Under the pieces are notes generated by a model, which saw nothing but the letters and a program-made list of their open reading frames with translations, was not told the DNA's origin and did no database searches. A stretch of 14,207 bases of DNA, taken from contig JAGWTL010000033.1 in NCBI GenBank assembly GCA_028869035.1, positions 1-14,207 on the forward strand. The letters run 5' to 3'. Below, piece by piece: positions 1-6,595 of the stretch (the first letter of the stretch is position 1; the number at the start of each line of letters is the position of its first letter). This DNA is from Burkholderiales bacterium (GTDB lineage Bacteria > Pseudomonadota > Gammaproteobacteria > Burkholderiales > Burkholderiaceae_C). A program made the translations under genes and the position numbers.

Positions 1-116
1 TGAGGCTTTCATAAATCATGACAAGCACCTCACATCCGCTCGCCCTGAGCCTGTCGAAGGGCTTCGACAGGCTCAGCCTGAACGGCAGGTGTCATGAATA
101 AAGAAAACATCAATAG
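1..116. repeat. MITE-like palindromic element, left copy (cut by window edge)
   Basis: Positions 1-116 are the reverse complement of 1706-1821 with a single mismatch (T9 against G1813). The centre is a perfect hairpin: CTGAGCCTGTCGAAG at 45-59, GG spacer, CTTCGACAGGCTCAG at 62-76. The ends are imperfect inverted repeats: 1-23 matches the reverse complement of the inner end in about 18 of 23 positions, sharing TCATGACA and TTGA. By comparison with the complete right copy, about five bases are missing to the left of the window. There is no room for a transposase, so if mobile it would depend on an enzyme encoded elsewhere. The core palindrome is an abundant intergenic repeat in betaproteobacteria (from memory). 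Confidence 0.85.
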
Positions 117-219
117 GCAGGCTCCACCCCCTCTCCTCCCCGCATCGCACCCCCGCCGCCGGGGCTACACTGGCAGGCACTTTTGCCAGCCTTGGGCGGG
201 CCGCGCTTGGAGAAGGCTT

Positions 220-1353
220 ATGAATTTCCTGGACGACATGAAGATCGGCACACGGCTGGCCCTGACTTATGCCATTGTGCTGCTGCTGATGCTGGGCATC
301 CTCTACGAGGGCTACAGCACCCTGAGCCAGATCGCCGCGCAGGCGCCGCAGTTCCAGGCCACCATCTCTGGCGCACAGACGGGCATGCTGGTCATGGGCG
401 TGCTGGCCTTGTTGCTGGGCACGGTTTCCACGGCGCGTCAGGCGCGCACCATTTCCGCGCCGCTGGCCGACGCCGTGCTGATTGCCGAGACGGTGGCCTC
501 GGGCGACCTGAGCCACGACTTCGAGAACACGCGCAAGGGCGAATTCGGCCGCCTGCTGGAGGCCATGGGCACCATGGAAGACACGCTGACCGATCTGGTC
601 ACCCGCATCAAGGAAAGCACCGCCCCGCTGGCCGACTCGTCCCAGGAAATTGCCGACTCCAACGCCGACCTGGCCCGGCACACCCTGCTGCAAGCCGAGG
701 CGCTGGACCACGCGGCCGCCCGCATGACCGAGCTGACAGCCACCGTGCGCGAGAACGCGCAGCGCGCGCACAACGCCAACGGGCTGGCCGGCAATGCCTC
801 GGGCATTGCACAGCGCGGCGGTGTGGTGGTGGGCGAGGTGGTGCAGACCATGCAATCCATCAGCAACAGTTCGCGCCAGGTGGTGGACATCATTGCCGTG
901 ATCGAGGGCATCTCGTTCCAGACCAATATCCTGGCGCTCAATGCCGCGGTGGAAGCGGCCCGGGCCGGCGAGCAGGGGCGCGGTTTTGCCGTGGTGGCGG
1001 GCGAGGTGCGCGTGCTGGCCCAGCGCAGCGCCGAAGCCGCCAAGCAGATCCGTGACCTCATCAGCCATTCGGCGCAGCAGGTGGAAGCGGGGGCCCAGCT
1101 GGTGGACCGCGCCGGCCACACCATGCAGGACATCGTGCAGGCCGTGCAGCAGGTGACAGATTTGCTGGCCGAGATTTCCACGGCCTCGGCCGAGCAGAGC
1201 CGCGGCGTGAACGATGTGTCTGAATCCGTAGCGCGGATGCAGGCCGAGACACGCCACAACACCCAGCAGGTCACCCACACCGCCGAAGCCGCCAGCGACA
1301 TGAATGAGCGCGTGCGCCAGCTGCAGGTGGCGGTGGACCAGTTCAAGGTCTGA
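220..1353 (+). CDS. Methyl-accepting chemotaxis protein with a minimal periplasmic region
   Basis: An inner-membrane chemoreceptor that would signal to CheA/CheW. The start chosen is the ATG at 220 (MNFLDDMKIG), preceded by GGAGAAGG at 209-216; the in-frame ATG at 94 lies inside the repeat. The protein has 377 residues: TM1 about 12-31, TM2 about 55-72, HAMP about 73-130, then a long helical signalling domain. The hairpin tip near 228-276 is canonical (EGISFQTNILALNAAVEAA, then GEQGRGFAVVAGEVR, then LAQRSAEAAKQI). Only about 22 residues separate the two membrane helices, where a usual receptor has about 150, so there is no four-helix ligand-binding domain. There is no C-terminal NWETF-type CheR tether. 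A GIY-YIG gene follows after 20 bp. Family assignment is certain; the signal sensed is unknown. Confidence 0.95.
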   Translation: MNFLDDMKIGTRLALTYAIVLLLMLGILYEGYSTLSQIAAQAPQFQATISGAQTGMLVMGVLALLLGTVSTARQARTISAPLADAVLIAETVASGDLSHDFENTRKGEFGRLLEAMGTMEDTLTDLVTRIKESTAPLADSSQEIADSNADLARHTLLQAEALDHAAARMTELTATVRENAQRAHNANGLAGNASGIAQRGGVVVGEVVQTMQSISNSSRQVVDIIAVIEGISFQTNILALNAAVEAARAGEQGRGFAVVAGEVRVLAQRSAEAAKQIRDLISHSAQQVEAGAQLVDRAGHTMQDIVQAVQQVTDLLAEISTASAEQSRGVNDVSESVARMQAETRHNTQQVTHTAEAASDMNERVRQLQVAVDQFKV

Positions 1354-1373
1354 GCGTCGGCGGGCCAGGCGGC

Positions 1374-1700
1374 ATGGGACGCGGCGCGCACTATCACGTC
1401 TACGTGGTCGAGCTGTCTCGGGACGTGCTCTTTGAAGCCAGATTCAGGAAATGCAATCCTGCTTATGTCGAGGGCCAACCCTGCGTCTACGTGGGCATGA
1501 CGGGCCTGGACCCCGATGTGCGTTTTGACAAGCACAAGGCCGGCATCCAGGCCAACCGCTATGTGACGAAGTACGGCCTGCGCCTGCTGCCCGACCTCTA
1601 CGAAGGGTTCAACCCCATGAACTACAAGGACGCGCAGGAGCGTGAGGTGGAAGTCGGCATCGACCTGCGCTCGGCGGGGTTTGGTGTGTGGCAAGCTTGA
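1374..1700 (+). CDS. Small GIY-YIG nuclease-like protein
   Basis: A 108-aa protein with GIY-YIG fold signatures: HVYV at 8-11 stands for GIY, CVYVG at 37-41 for YIG, followed by MTGLDPDVRF with Arg50 and His54 where the family has its conserved Arg and His. Glutamates at 89, 91 and 93 could supply the metal-binding acid. The family cleaves DNA in repair, restriction and mobile introns, but stand-alone short members are mostly uncharacterised. The gene starts 20 bp after the chemoreceptor stop with no strong ribosome-binding site, so it is probably co-transcribed. A repeat element begins 4 bp after its stop codon. The fold is likely; nuclease activity is inference. Confidence 0.75.
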   Translation: MGRGAHYHVYVVELSRDVLFEARFRKCNPAYVEGQPCVYVGMTGLDPDVRFDKHKAGIQANRYVTKYGLRLLPDLYEGFNPMNYKDAQEREVEVGIDLRSAGFGVWQA

Positions 1701-1704
1701 TCCA

Positions 1705-1826
1705 GCTATTGATGTTTTCTTTATTCATGACACCTGCCGTTCAGGCTGAGCCTGTCGAAGCCCTTCGACAGGCTCAGGGCGAGCGGATGTGAGGTGCTTG
1801 TCATGATTTATGGAAGCCTCAATAGC
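1705..1826. repeat. MITE-like palindromic element, right copy (complete)
   Basis: A 122-bp element with inverted ends GCTATTGA (1705-1712) and TCAATAGC (1819-1826). A second matching block, TTCATGACA near the inner end and TGTCATGA near the outer end, lies inside them. The centre is the perfect 15-bp-arm hairpin at 1746-1760 and 1763-1777 with a 2-nt spacer. It is identical to the left copy, inverted, over 115 of 116 bases. I see no clear target-site duplication in the flanks. It sits between the GIY-YIG stop codon and the ribosome-binding region of the next gene. Confidence 0.85.
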
Positions 1827-1844
1827 TTGCAACAGAGAACACCC

Positions 1845-2087
1845 ATGACCGCTCTCACCTTGCGCCCCATCAACCCGGACGTGTACAGCGTGCATGCCCC
1901 CGATGGCACACACGTGGGCAACCTCAAGCGCATCGGCGCGGCCTGGAAGTTCAAGGCCATCGGTTACGACGCCGCGGGCAAGGTGGTCCCAGGGGGCGGC
2001 CCGCTGACCGACAGGCACAACACCGCGTTCAGCGCGCCGGATGCCACCGAGGTGAACGCCAAACTCGGTGTCATGCCCCTGGGTTAA
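1845..2087 (+). CDS. Small conserved-looking protein of unknown function (80 aa)
   Basis: I do not recognise this family. The start chosen is the ATG at 1845 (MTALTLRPIN) after a weak purine run (ACAGAGA, 1832-1838). The in-frame ATG at 1794 is inside the repeat and less likely. The product is 80 residues, soluble, with no signal peptide or membrane helix. The middle (VYSVHAPDGTHVGNLKRIG, then WKFKAIGYDAAGKVVPGGGP) looks like a small beta-rich domain. The next gene starts 29 bp downstream on the same strand, suggesting a two-gene operon. The start codon lies 18 bp after the end of the MITE-like element, so the element may have replaced or supplied its promoter. Confidence 0.7.
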   Translation: MTALTLRPINPDVYSVHAPDGTHVGNLKRIGAAWKFKAIGYDAAGKVVPGGGPLTDRHNTAFSAPDATEVNAKLGVMPLG

Positions 2088-2116
2088 TCTCGCGGCCAGA
2101 CAAAGAAGGAAACACC

Positions 2117-2365
2117 ATGAAAAAACTCAAGGTCCAGATCCATCTGGAGATGACCGTGCCCGGCGACTGGGAGCTGGTCCAGACCTCGGAAGGCACGCCC
2201 GTGCTGAAGCTGCCCAACGGTCAGTACCTGGACCTGGCCATCGAGCCCCTGTTTGCCGACGACCCCGAAGACACCTGGCGCAGCACCGACAGCGACGCGG
2301 CGCTCAACGACATCCTGGACATGGTGGAGAGCGAAGAGGTCAGCTACGAGTTCGTGACGCACTGA
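2117..2365 (+). CDS. Small acidic protein of unknown function (82 aa)
   Basis: I do not recognise a named family. The start ATG at 2117 follows a good ribosome-binding site (AAGAAGGAAA, 2104-2113). The 82-residue product is acidic and soluble. It opens MKKLKVQIHLEMTVPGDWEL and ends with an acidic helix-like stretch (DSDAALNDILDMVESEEVSY). Codon use matches its neighbours, so the gene looks real. It lies 29 bp after the 80-aa gene and converges with the YedK-like gene. A probable terminator follows. Confidence 0.75.
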   Translation: MKKLKVQIHLEMTVPGDWELVQTSEGTPVLKLPNGQYLDLAIEPLFADDPEDTWRSTDSDAALNDILDMVESEEVSYEFVTH

Positions 2366-2372
2366 GGCGTCT

Positions 2373-2401
2373 GCGCTGCGCCGGATGGCTCAGCGCTTTT
2401 T
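2373..2401 (+). terminator. Probable rho-independent terminator
   Basis: GCGCTG (2373-2378) pairs with CAGCGC (2391-2396) around a 12-nt loop and is followed directly by TTTTT (2397-2401). It lies 8 bp after the stop codon of the 82-aa gene and overlaps the last codons of the convergent YedK-like gene, a usual place for a terminator between converging genes. The stem is only 6 bp but entirely G/C-rich. Confidence 0.5.
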
Positions 2402-3064
2402 CTCGACCGGGTTGGCCAGGAGCGCCGTGGCCGGGTAGGCCCGCAGGAATTCCCGCGCTTTCTCCACGGGGGCGCTGAGCCAGGCGTCCCAGGCGCCTTC
2501 GTTCAGGATGACGGGCATGCTTTTGTCGCTGCCGGGCTGCTGGTAGCGGTGCATCAGCGCATGGCTGTTGGCGTTCACGGTCAGCAACGCGTAGCTGACG
2601 ATCACCTCGCCCTCAAGCCCTTTCCAGCACTCCCACAGGCCGGCCACACCCATGGGCTTGCCGTCCACCCGGGCGATGCGGGTGGGCACGGCCTTGCCGC
2701 TGCGCCAGTCGTCCGCCAGAAAGGCCATCATGGGCACGATGCAGCGCTGCCCGGCCAGCCAGGCCTCACCGAAGTTGGTGGATGTGCTCATGGTGTCGGC
2801 CCGGGCGTTCACGAGTTTGGTGGAACGCAGCTTGGCGTCCGACGCGGACTTGACCCAGCGCGGCACCAGGCCGAACTGCCCGGCCACCAGCGCGCGCTGA
2901 GATGGGTCGGGATGGGCAGGCGTTTCGGCTTCGCTCCCAACAAGACGGATGAACACTCCCGGCTGGCGCGGCCAGACCTCGCGCCCCAGCGGCGCCTCGG
3001 GTGCAGCCACATGAAAGGCGTCGGGGTAGAGCGTGTTGGGCAGGGTCTCGTAATGGGAACTCAT
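2390..3064 (-). CDS. YedK/HMCES-family (SRAP) protein with substituted catalytic residues
   Basis: The SRAP family shields abasic sites in single-stranded DNA by forming a thiazolidine crosslink through Cys2, exposed after removal of Met1. This 224-aa protein has the family's length and scaffold: FGLVPRW at 64-70, LVNARADT at 84-91 with the DNA-contacting Asn86, QRCIVP at 106-111, AGLWECW at 141-147, LLTVNA at 160-165, MPVIL at 183-187. However, it begins MSSHYE where relatives begin MCGR or MCSHYE, so Cys2 is Ser (AGT codon). The FYE motif carrying the catalytic Glu reads FLA (115-117). The His expected before the PG..K.MPVIL segment appears as Gln (RYQQPG, 173-178). The family call is firm. 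Loss of crosslinking is inferred from remembered family motifs. No LexA-type operator is visible upstream. Confidence 0.88.
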   Translation of the reverse strand: MSSHYETLPNTLYPDAFHVAAPEAPLGREVWPRQPGVFIRLVGSEAETPAHPDPSQRALVAGQFGLVPRWVKSASDAKLRSTKLVNARADTMSTSTNFGEAWLAGQRCIVPMMAFLADDWRSGKAVPTRIARVDGKPMGVAGLWECWKGLEGEVIVSYALLTVNANSHALMHRYQQPGSDKSMPVILNEGAWDAWLSAPVEKAREFLRAYPATALLANPVEKKR

Positions 3065-3161
3065 GGGCCCATGCTATCCCACGGCCACTGCGCAAACCAT
3101 TGATCTCGGTTATTCTGGCCTGGCCCCATCGAGGGCCATGTAAAAAATACGAGGAGACACC

Positions 3162-4151
3162 ATGTTCAAGAAGCTGTTCTGCGCAGCGGCTGCTGCGCTG
3201 CTCGCCAGTTGCGCCGGCACGCCCCCTGCCCCGCCCAACGATCCGGTGACACTGCGCGTCAACATGTTCCGCGGGGCCAGCAACATCCCGGTCTACATGG
3301 CCATGGAGCGCGGCGCTTTTGCGCGCCGCGGCATCACCCCGGTGCTGCAGTTCACGCCCAACTCGGACGCGCAGCGCGCGGGCCTGGCGGCGGGGCAGTT
3401 CGAGATTGCGCACGCGGCGGTGGACAACGCGGTGGCGATGGTGGAGGTGGCGCGCGAGGACGTGATCATCGTCGCCGGGGGCGACTCGGGCATGAACGAT
3501 TTCTTCGTGCGGCCGGAGATCACGGGCCTGGCCGATCTGCGCGGCCGCAACCTGGTGGTGGACGCGCCCAACACGGCCTACGCGGTGCTGGCGCGCAAGA
3601 TCCTCAAGGACGCGGGCCTGACCAGCGGCAAGGACTACGCGCTCAAGCCCATCGGCGGCACACAGGGGCGGGTGGCCTCGCTGGCCACGCCGGAGGGCGC
3701 GGGCACCATGCTGAACCCGCCCTGGAGCTACCTGGCCCAGCGCGCCGGTGCCAAGAGCCTGGGCAGCACGAAAGAACTGTTCGGCGCCTACCAGGCCTCG
3801 GGCGCCTTCGTGATGCGACGCTGGGCCGCGGCCAATCCCGGCGCGCTGGAGCGTTACCTGGGCGCCTACATCGAAGGCTGCCGCGCGGCGCAGGACCCGG
3901 CCCGGCGCGAGCCGGTGGTCACCGTGCTGCAGCGCGAGCTGAAGCTGGAGCGCGGCATTGCCGAGCTGGCCTACAAGGACCTGCTGACGCCCGGCCATGG
4001 CCTGGCGCGCGACTGCGCCTTCGACCTGGCGGGGTTCCGCAACGTGCTGGCGCTGCGCGCCGAGATCGAGGGCCAGTGGAACGGGCAGGCCCCCGCACCC
4101 GACAAGTACCTGGACCTGGGCTACTACACGCGGGCCCGCGCCGTGCCATAA
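3162..4151 (+). CDS. ABC transporter substrate-binding lipoprotein, NMT1/THI5-like (SsuA/TauA-type)
   Basis: A 329-aa periplasmic binding lipoprotein. It has a lipoprotein signal peptide (MFKKLFCAAAAALLASC, lipobox LASC with Cys17). The mature part follows the NMT1/SsuA plan: RVNMFRGASNIPVYMAMERG (early strand and helix), GLAAGQFEIAHAAVDNAVAM (hinge region), then GLADLRGRNLVVDAPNTAYA, the usual 'DLkGk.vav' step into the second lobe. GAGGAG at 3150-3155 is a good ribosome-binding site. Relatives bind aliphatic sulfonates, taurine, nitrate or pyrimidine precursors; the ligand here cannot be read from the sequence. No permease or ATPase gene lies beside it, so it is an orphan. It is divergent from the YedK-like gene. 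Confidence 0.9.
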   Translation: MFKKLFCAAAAALLASCAGTPPAPPNDPVTLRVNMFRGASNIPVYMAMERGAFARRGITPVLQFTPNSDAQRAGLAAGQFEIAHAAVDNAVAMVEVAREDVIIVAGGDSGMNDFFVRPEITGLADLRGRNLVVDAPNTAYAVLARKILKDAGLTSGKDYALKPIGGTQGRVASLATPEGAGTMLNPPWSYLAQRAGAKSLGSTKELFGAYQASGAFVMRRWAAANPGALERYLGAYIEGCRAAQDPARREPVVTVLQRELKLERGIAELAYKDLLTPGHGLARDCAFDLAGFRNVLALRAEIEGQWNGQAPAPDKYLDLGYYTRARAVP

Positions 4152-4161
4152 CAACACCCCG

Positions 4162-4192
4162 GGGCCTGAACGTATCGGCCCGGCGCGTTTTT
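4162..4192 (+). terminator. Possible weak terminator after the binding-protein gene
   Basis: GGGCC (4162-4166) pairs with GGCCC (4177-4181) around a 10-nt loop. CC/GG can extend the stem past a bulged G, and a TTTTT run lies at 4188-4192, six bases after the stem. The short stem and the gap before the T-run make this uncertain. Confidence 0.3.
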
Positions 4193-4242
4193 CGCTACAG
4201 TAGCTCACACATGCGGAGGACCGCAGTCGGGAAAGAAACTTC

Positions 4243-5220
4243 ATGCAGCCATCGCGCCAAGGATCACGACGCCGGGCCCGGGACACCGTGCTGGAAAAAG
4301 GCATTCTGGTCACGGTCTTCGGCATCGTCTTCCTGATCTCGCCGCTCATCCTCAAGGGTTCAGGCACGCTGGTCGCGGTGTCCAGCGGCATGCGCACCGC
4401 GGGCTGGTGGGTGCTGGGCCTGGGCCTGGTGCTGATCGGCCTGCACCTCTTCCGGCTGCGTTTGGCCCGGGAGGTGCGCCCCGAACCGGAGGCCTCGGTC
4501 TCGCGGTTCCAGCATTCGATCCTGCCCGATGAGCTGCTGTACCCGCCCAGCCGCGTGCGCCTGGAGCCCATGCTGCGGGATGCCCCCGAGACCGACCCCT
4601 TCGAGCCCTCCACCCTGCCGGCCGAACTGGAAGCGCAGGACGCTCTCGCGCCGCCGCGGCCCGAGCAGGCCTGGGGCCCCAGGGTGTGGGCGCAGATCGA
4701 GTGGCGCCGCTTCGAGGCGGTTTGCGAGGCCCTGTTCGCGCAGGTGGGTTTCCAGACCCGCGCCCAGCCCCACGGTGCGGATGGCGGGGTGGACATCTGG
4801 CTGCATTCCCGCAACGCCCAGGGGCCGGTGGCCGTGGTCCAGTGCAAGCACTGGCAGCGCAAGCCGGTGGGTGTGAAGGAGCTGCGGGAGCTGCTGGGGG
4901 TGATGGCCTCCCACCAGCTCAAACGGGGCACCTTTGCCGCCAGCGGCCGCTACTCCCGGGAAGCGCTGCAGTTCGCGCACGACAACGGCATCAATGTGCT
5001 GGACGGGGCGGCCCTGCTGGCGCTGATCGCCCGGCGCAAGCCCGACCAGCAGCAGGCACTGCTGAACGTGGCCTACGAGGGCGACTACTGGCGGCCGACC
5101 TGCGCGAGTTGCGGCACCAAGATGGTGGAGCGCCATGTGTCGCAAAGCGGTTCGGTGTTCTGGGGCTGTACGGACTACCCGCGCTGCCGCAACACCCTGT
5201 CGATGGCCCACGCAGTCTGA
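4243..5220 (+). CDS. Membrane-anchored Mrr-type restriction endonuclease-like protein with C4 zinc ribbon
   Basis: A 325-aa fusion of three parts. Two membrane helices lie at about 20-38 and 53-71. A linker of ~75 residues follows, then a PD-(D/E)xK nuclease domain of the Mrr_cat type (about 148-262) with GADGGVD at 178-184, VVQCKHW at 198-204 and the catalytic set Asp184, Gln200 and Lys202; the preceding helix carries Glu153/Glu158. A topoisomerase-type zinc ribbon ends the protein (Cys287, Cys290, Cys309, Cys315; CASC then WGCTDYPRC). Mrr relatives cut modified DNA, but membrane-anchored versions with a zinc ribbon are common in betaproteobacteria and poorly characterised. No methylase or specificity gene is adjacent. 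The start at 4243 has only a weak purine run before it. Confidence 0.88.
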   Translation: MQPSRQGSRRRARDTVLEKGILVTVFGIVFLISPLILKGSGTLVAVSSGMRTAGWWVLGLGLVLIGLHLFRLRLAREVRPEPEASVSRFQHSILPDELLYPPSRVRLEPMLRDAPETDPFEPSTLPAELEAQDALAPPRPEQAWGPRVWAQIEWRRFEAVCEALFAQVGFQTRAQPHGADGGVDIWLHSRNAQGPVAVVQCKHWQRKPVGVKELRELLGVMASHQLKRGTFAASGRYSREALQFAHDNGINVLDGAALLALIARRKPDQQQALLNVAYEGDYWRPTCASCGTKMVERHVSQSGSVFWGCTDYPRCRNTLSMAHAV

Positions 5221-5293
5221 AGCCTTGTACGCAGAAACCGCAATCTTTCGCAAGCCGGGCCGCATAAACTGAGGCGCTGACCTGACCGCCACC

Positions 5294-6463
5294 GTGCCGC
5301 TCGACCCCGCCACCCTGATTTTCCTGAACGTTGCCAACCTGCTGGCGATGTCCACGGCCTTGCCGCTGGTGATGGGGCAGAACCCGAGCCCGGCCGCGCA
5401 CCGCGCGCGCGCCTCGATGATGATCAGCGCCGCCGCCTGGCTGGCGCTGATCCTGGCGGGCTTCTGGCGTGAGCAGTGGCCGGACCAGTTGCTGTCCAGC
5501 CTGGCCATGGCCCTGCTGAGTTTCAGCAACTGGCTGATCTACCAGGCCTTGAACCATTGGCTGGGGCCGCGCCCGCTGGGCCGCCTGTTGCTGGTACTGG
5601 TGCTGGCCACGCCTGTGGGCTACGCGCTGAGCTTCGGCAGCTACCCGGTGCGTGTGGGCTGGGCCAATCTGCTGATCGCGGGACAGTTGCTGATCCTGGC
5701 GCGCGCCACACTGCTGCCCACGCGCAGCGAGTTCGGCCAGGGCACCTGGCGTTTCCTGATGTTCGGTTGCGTGAGCGTGATGGCCGTGCTGACCGCCACG
5801 CGCGGCGTTCTGGGCGCCTGGTTCACCGAGCTTTACCCCTTCTTCCGCGCGCCCACGCCGGTCAACCTGACGGCCCTGGTGGCGACCAACGTGACGCTGG
5901 TGCTGGGCAATATTGCCATCCTCGCGGCCTGGCGCGAAGAGGCGCAGCAGCAGTTGCGCGCCCTGGTTATCACCGACGCGCTCACGGGCCTGTCCAACCG
6001 CAACGGCTGGGCCGAACAGGCGGGCCGTGCCCTGCGTTACGCGCAGCGTCACGACTACCCGCTGTCGCTGCTGATGATCGACCTGGACCACTTCAAGCGC
6101 ATCAACGACACCTACGGCCACGAAGCCGGTGACGCGGCACTGCAGTTTTTCGGCGGCCTGCTCAAGCGCTGCCAGCGCGCGGGCGACGTGAACGCGCGCC
6201 TGGGCGGCGAAGAGTTCTGCGTGCTGCTGGCCCATGCCGACACTGCGGCCTCCCTGGCTTTCGACCAGCGTCTGCGCGCCGAACTGGCTCAGGCCGCGCC
6301 ACAGGCCATCCACTTCGCGCTGGACTTCAGCACCGGCCACGCCCTGCGCCAGGGCCGGGACGAGACGCTGGAGGCGCTGATGGCGCGCGCGGATGCGGCG
6401 CTCTACCGCGCCAAGCACGCCGGCCGCGGCCACCTGGTGTCGGCCAACGCAGCGACCCGCTGA
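5294..6463 (+). CDS. Membrane-bound diguanylate cyclase (GGDEF domain, active-site intact)
   Basis: A 389-aa protein expected to make c-di-GMP from two GTP. Residues 1-213 form a six- to seven-helix membrane sensor of unknown ligand. A short helical linker (WREEAQQQLRAL) leads to the GGDEF domain from about 228: DALTGLSNRNGW (228-239), IDLDHFKRIND (262-272), GHEAGD (275-280), GGEEF (304-308). The product-inhibition I-site RxxD is present as RAGD (295-298), correctly spaced five residues before GGEEF. All catalytic positions are intact, in contrast to the two paralogues downstream. The start chosen is GTG 5294, because the next in-frame ATG (5348) would cut into the first helix. CTG 5282, better spaced from GAGG at 5271-5274, is an alternative. 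The start is uncertain; the function is not. Confidence 0.92.
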   Translation: MPLDPATLIFLNVANLLAMSTALPLVMGQNPSPAAHRARASMMISAAAWLALILAGFWREQWPDQLLSSLAMALLSFSNWLIYQALNHWLGPRPLGRLLLVLVLATPVGYALSFGSYPVRVGWANLLIAGQLLILARATLLPTRSEFGQGTWRFLMFGCVSVMAVLTATRGVLGAWFTELYPFFRAPTPVNLTALVATNVTLVLGNIAILAAWREEAQQQLRALVITDALTGLSNRNGWAEQAGRALRYAQRHDYPLSLLMIDLDHFKRINDTYGHEAGDAALQFFGGLLKRCQRAGDVNARLGGEEFCVLLAHADTAASLAFDQRLRAELAQAAPQAIHFALDFSTGHALRQGRDETLEALMARADAALYRAKHAGRGHLVSANAATR

Positions 6464-6595
6464 GCCGGGGCCCTGCGGCCGACCGGCAGCCCCCAATACT
6501 CATGGAAGCCCCATGTTCATGGGAGGTCCGATGGAGCGCTTGCTGGCAATATCAACGGCTGACCCAATGATCTGGACGCCACGACTGCTCTCGAC

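Noticed and set aside
94..219. Longer N-terminus for the chemoreceptor starting at ATG 94
   Set aside because: The first codons lie in the repeat, the added peptide is Pro/Arg-rich with no homology, and ATG 220 has a good ribosome-binding site and the usual MNFL..MKIGTRL opening.
3062..3073. Perfect palindrome CATGGGCCCATG over the start codon of the YedK-like gene
   Set aside because: Twelve bases with no second copy near a promoter; could be an operator but may be chance. It is not a LexA box.
2766..4931. A 721-codon open frame on the minus strand
   Set aside because: It is antisense to the YedK-like, binding-protein and nuclease genes, with low-complexity Arg/Ala/Gly/His composition typical of shadow frames in GC-rich DNA. 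Similar long antisense frames elsewhere (438-1694, 8751-10085, 10395-11870) were rejected for the same reason.
6510..6523. Inverted repeat CCCATG-TT-CATGGG between the cyclase and DUF938 genes
   Set aside because: The stem is short, with no T-run and no matching site elsewhere; no function can be supported.
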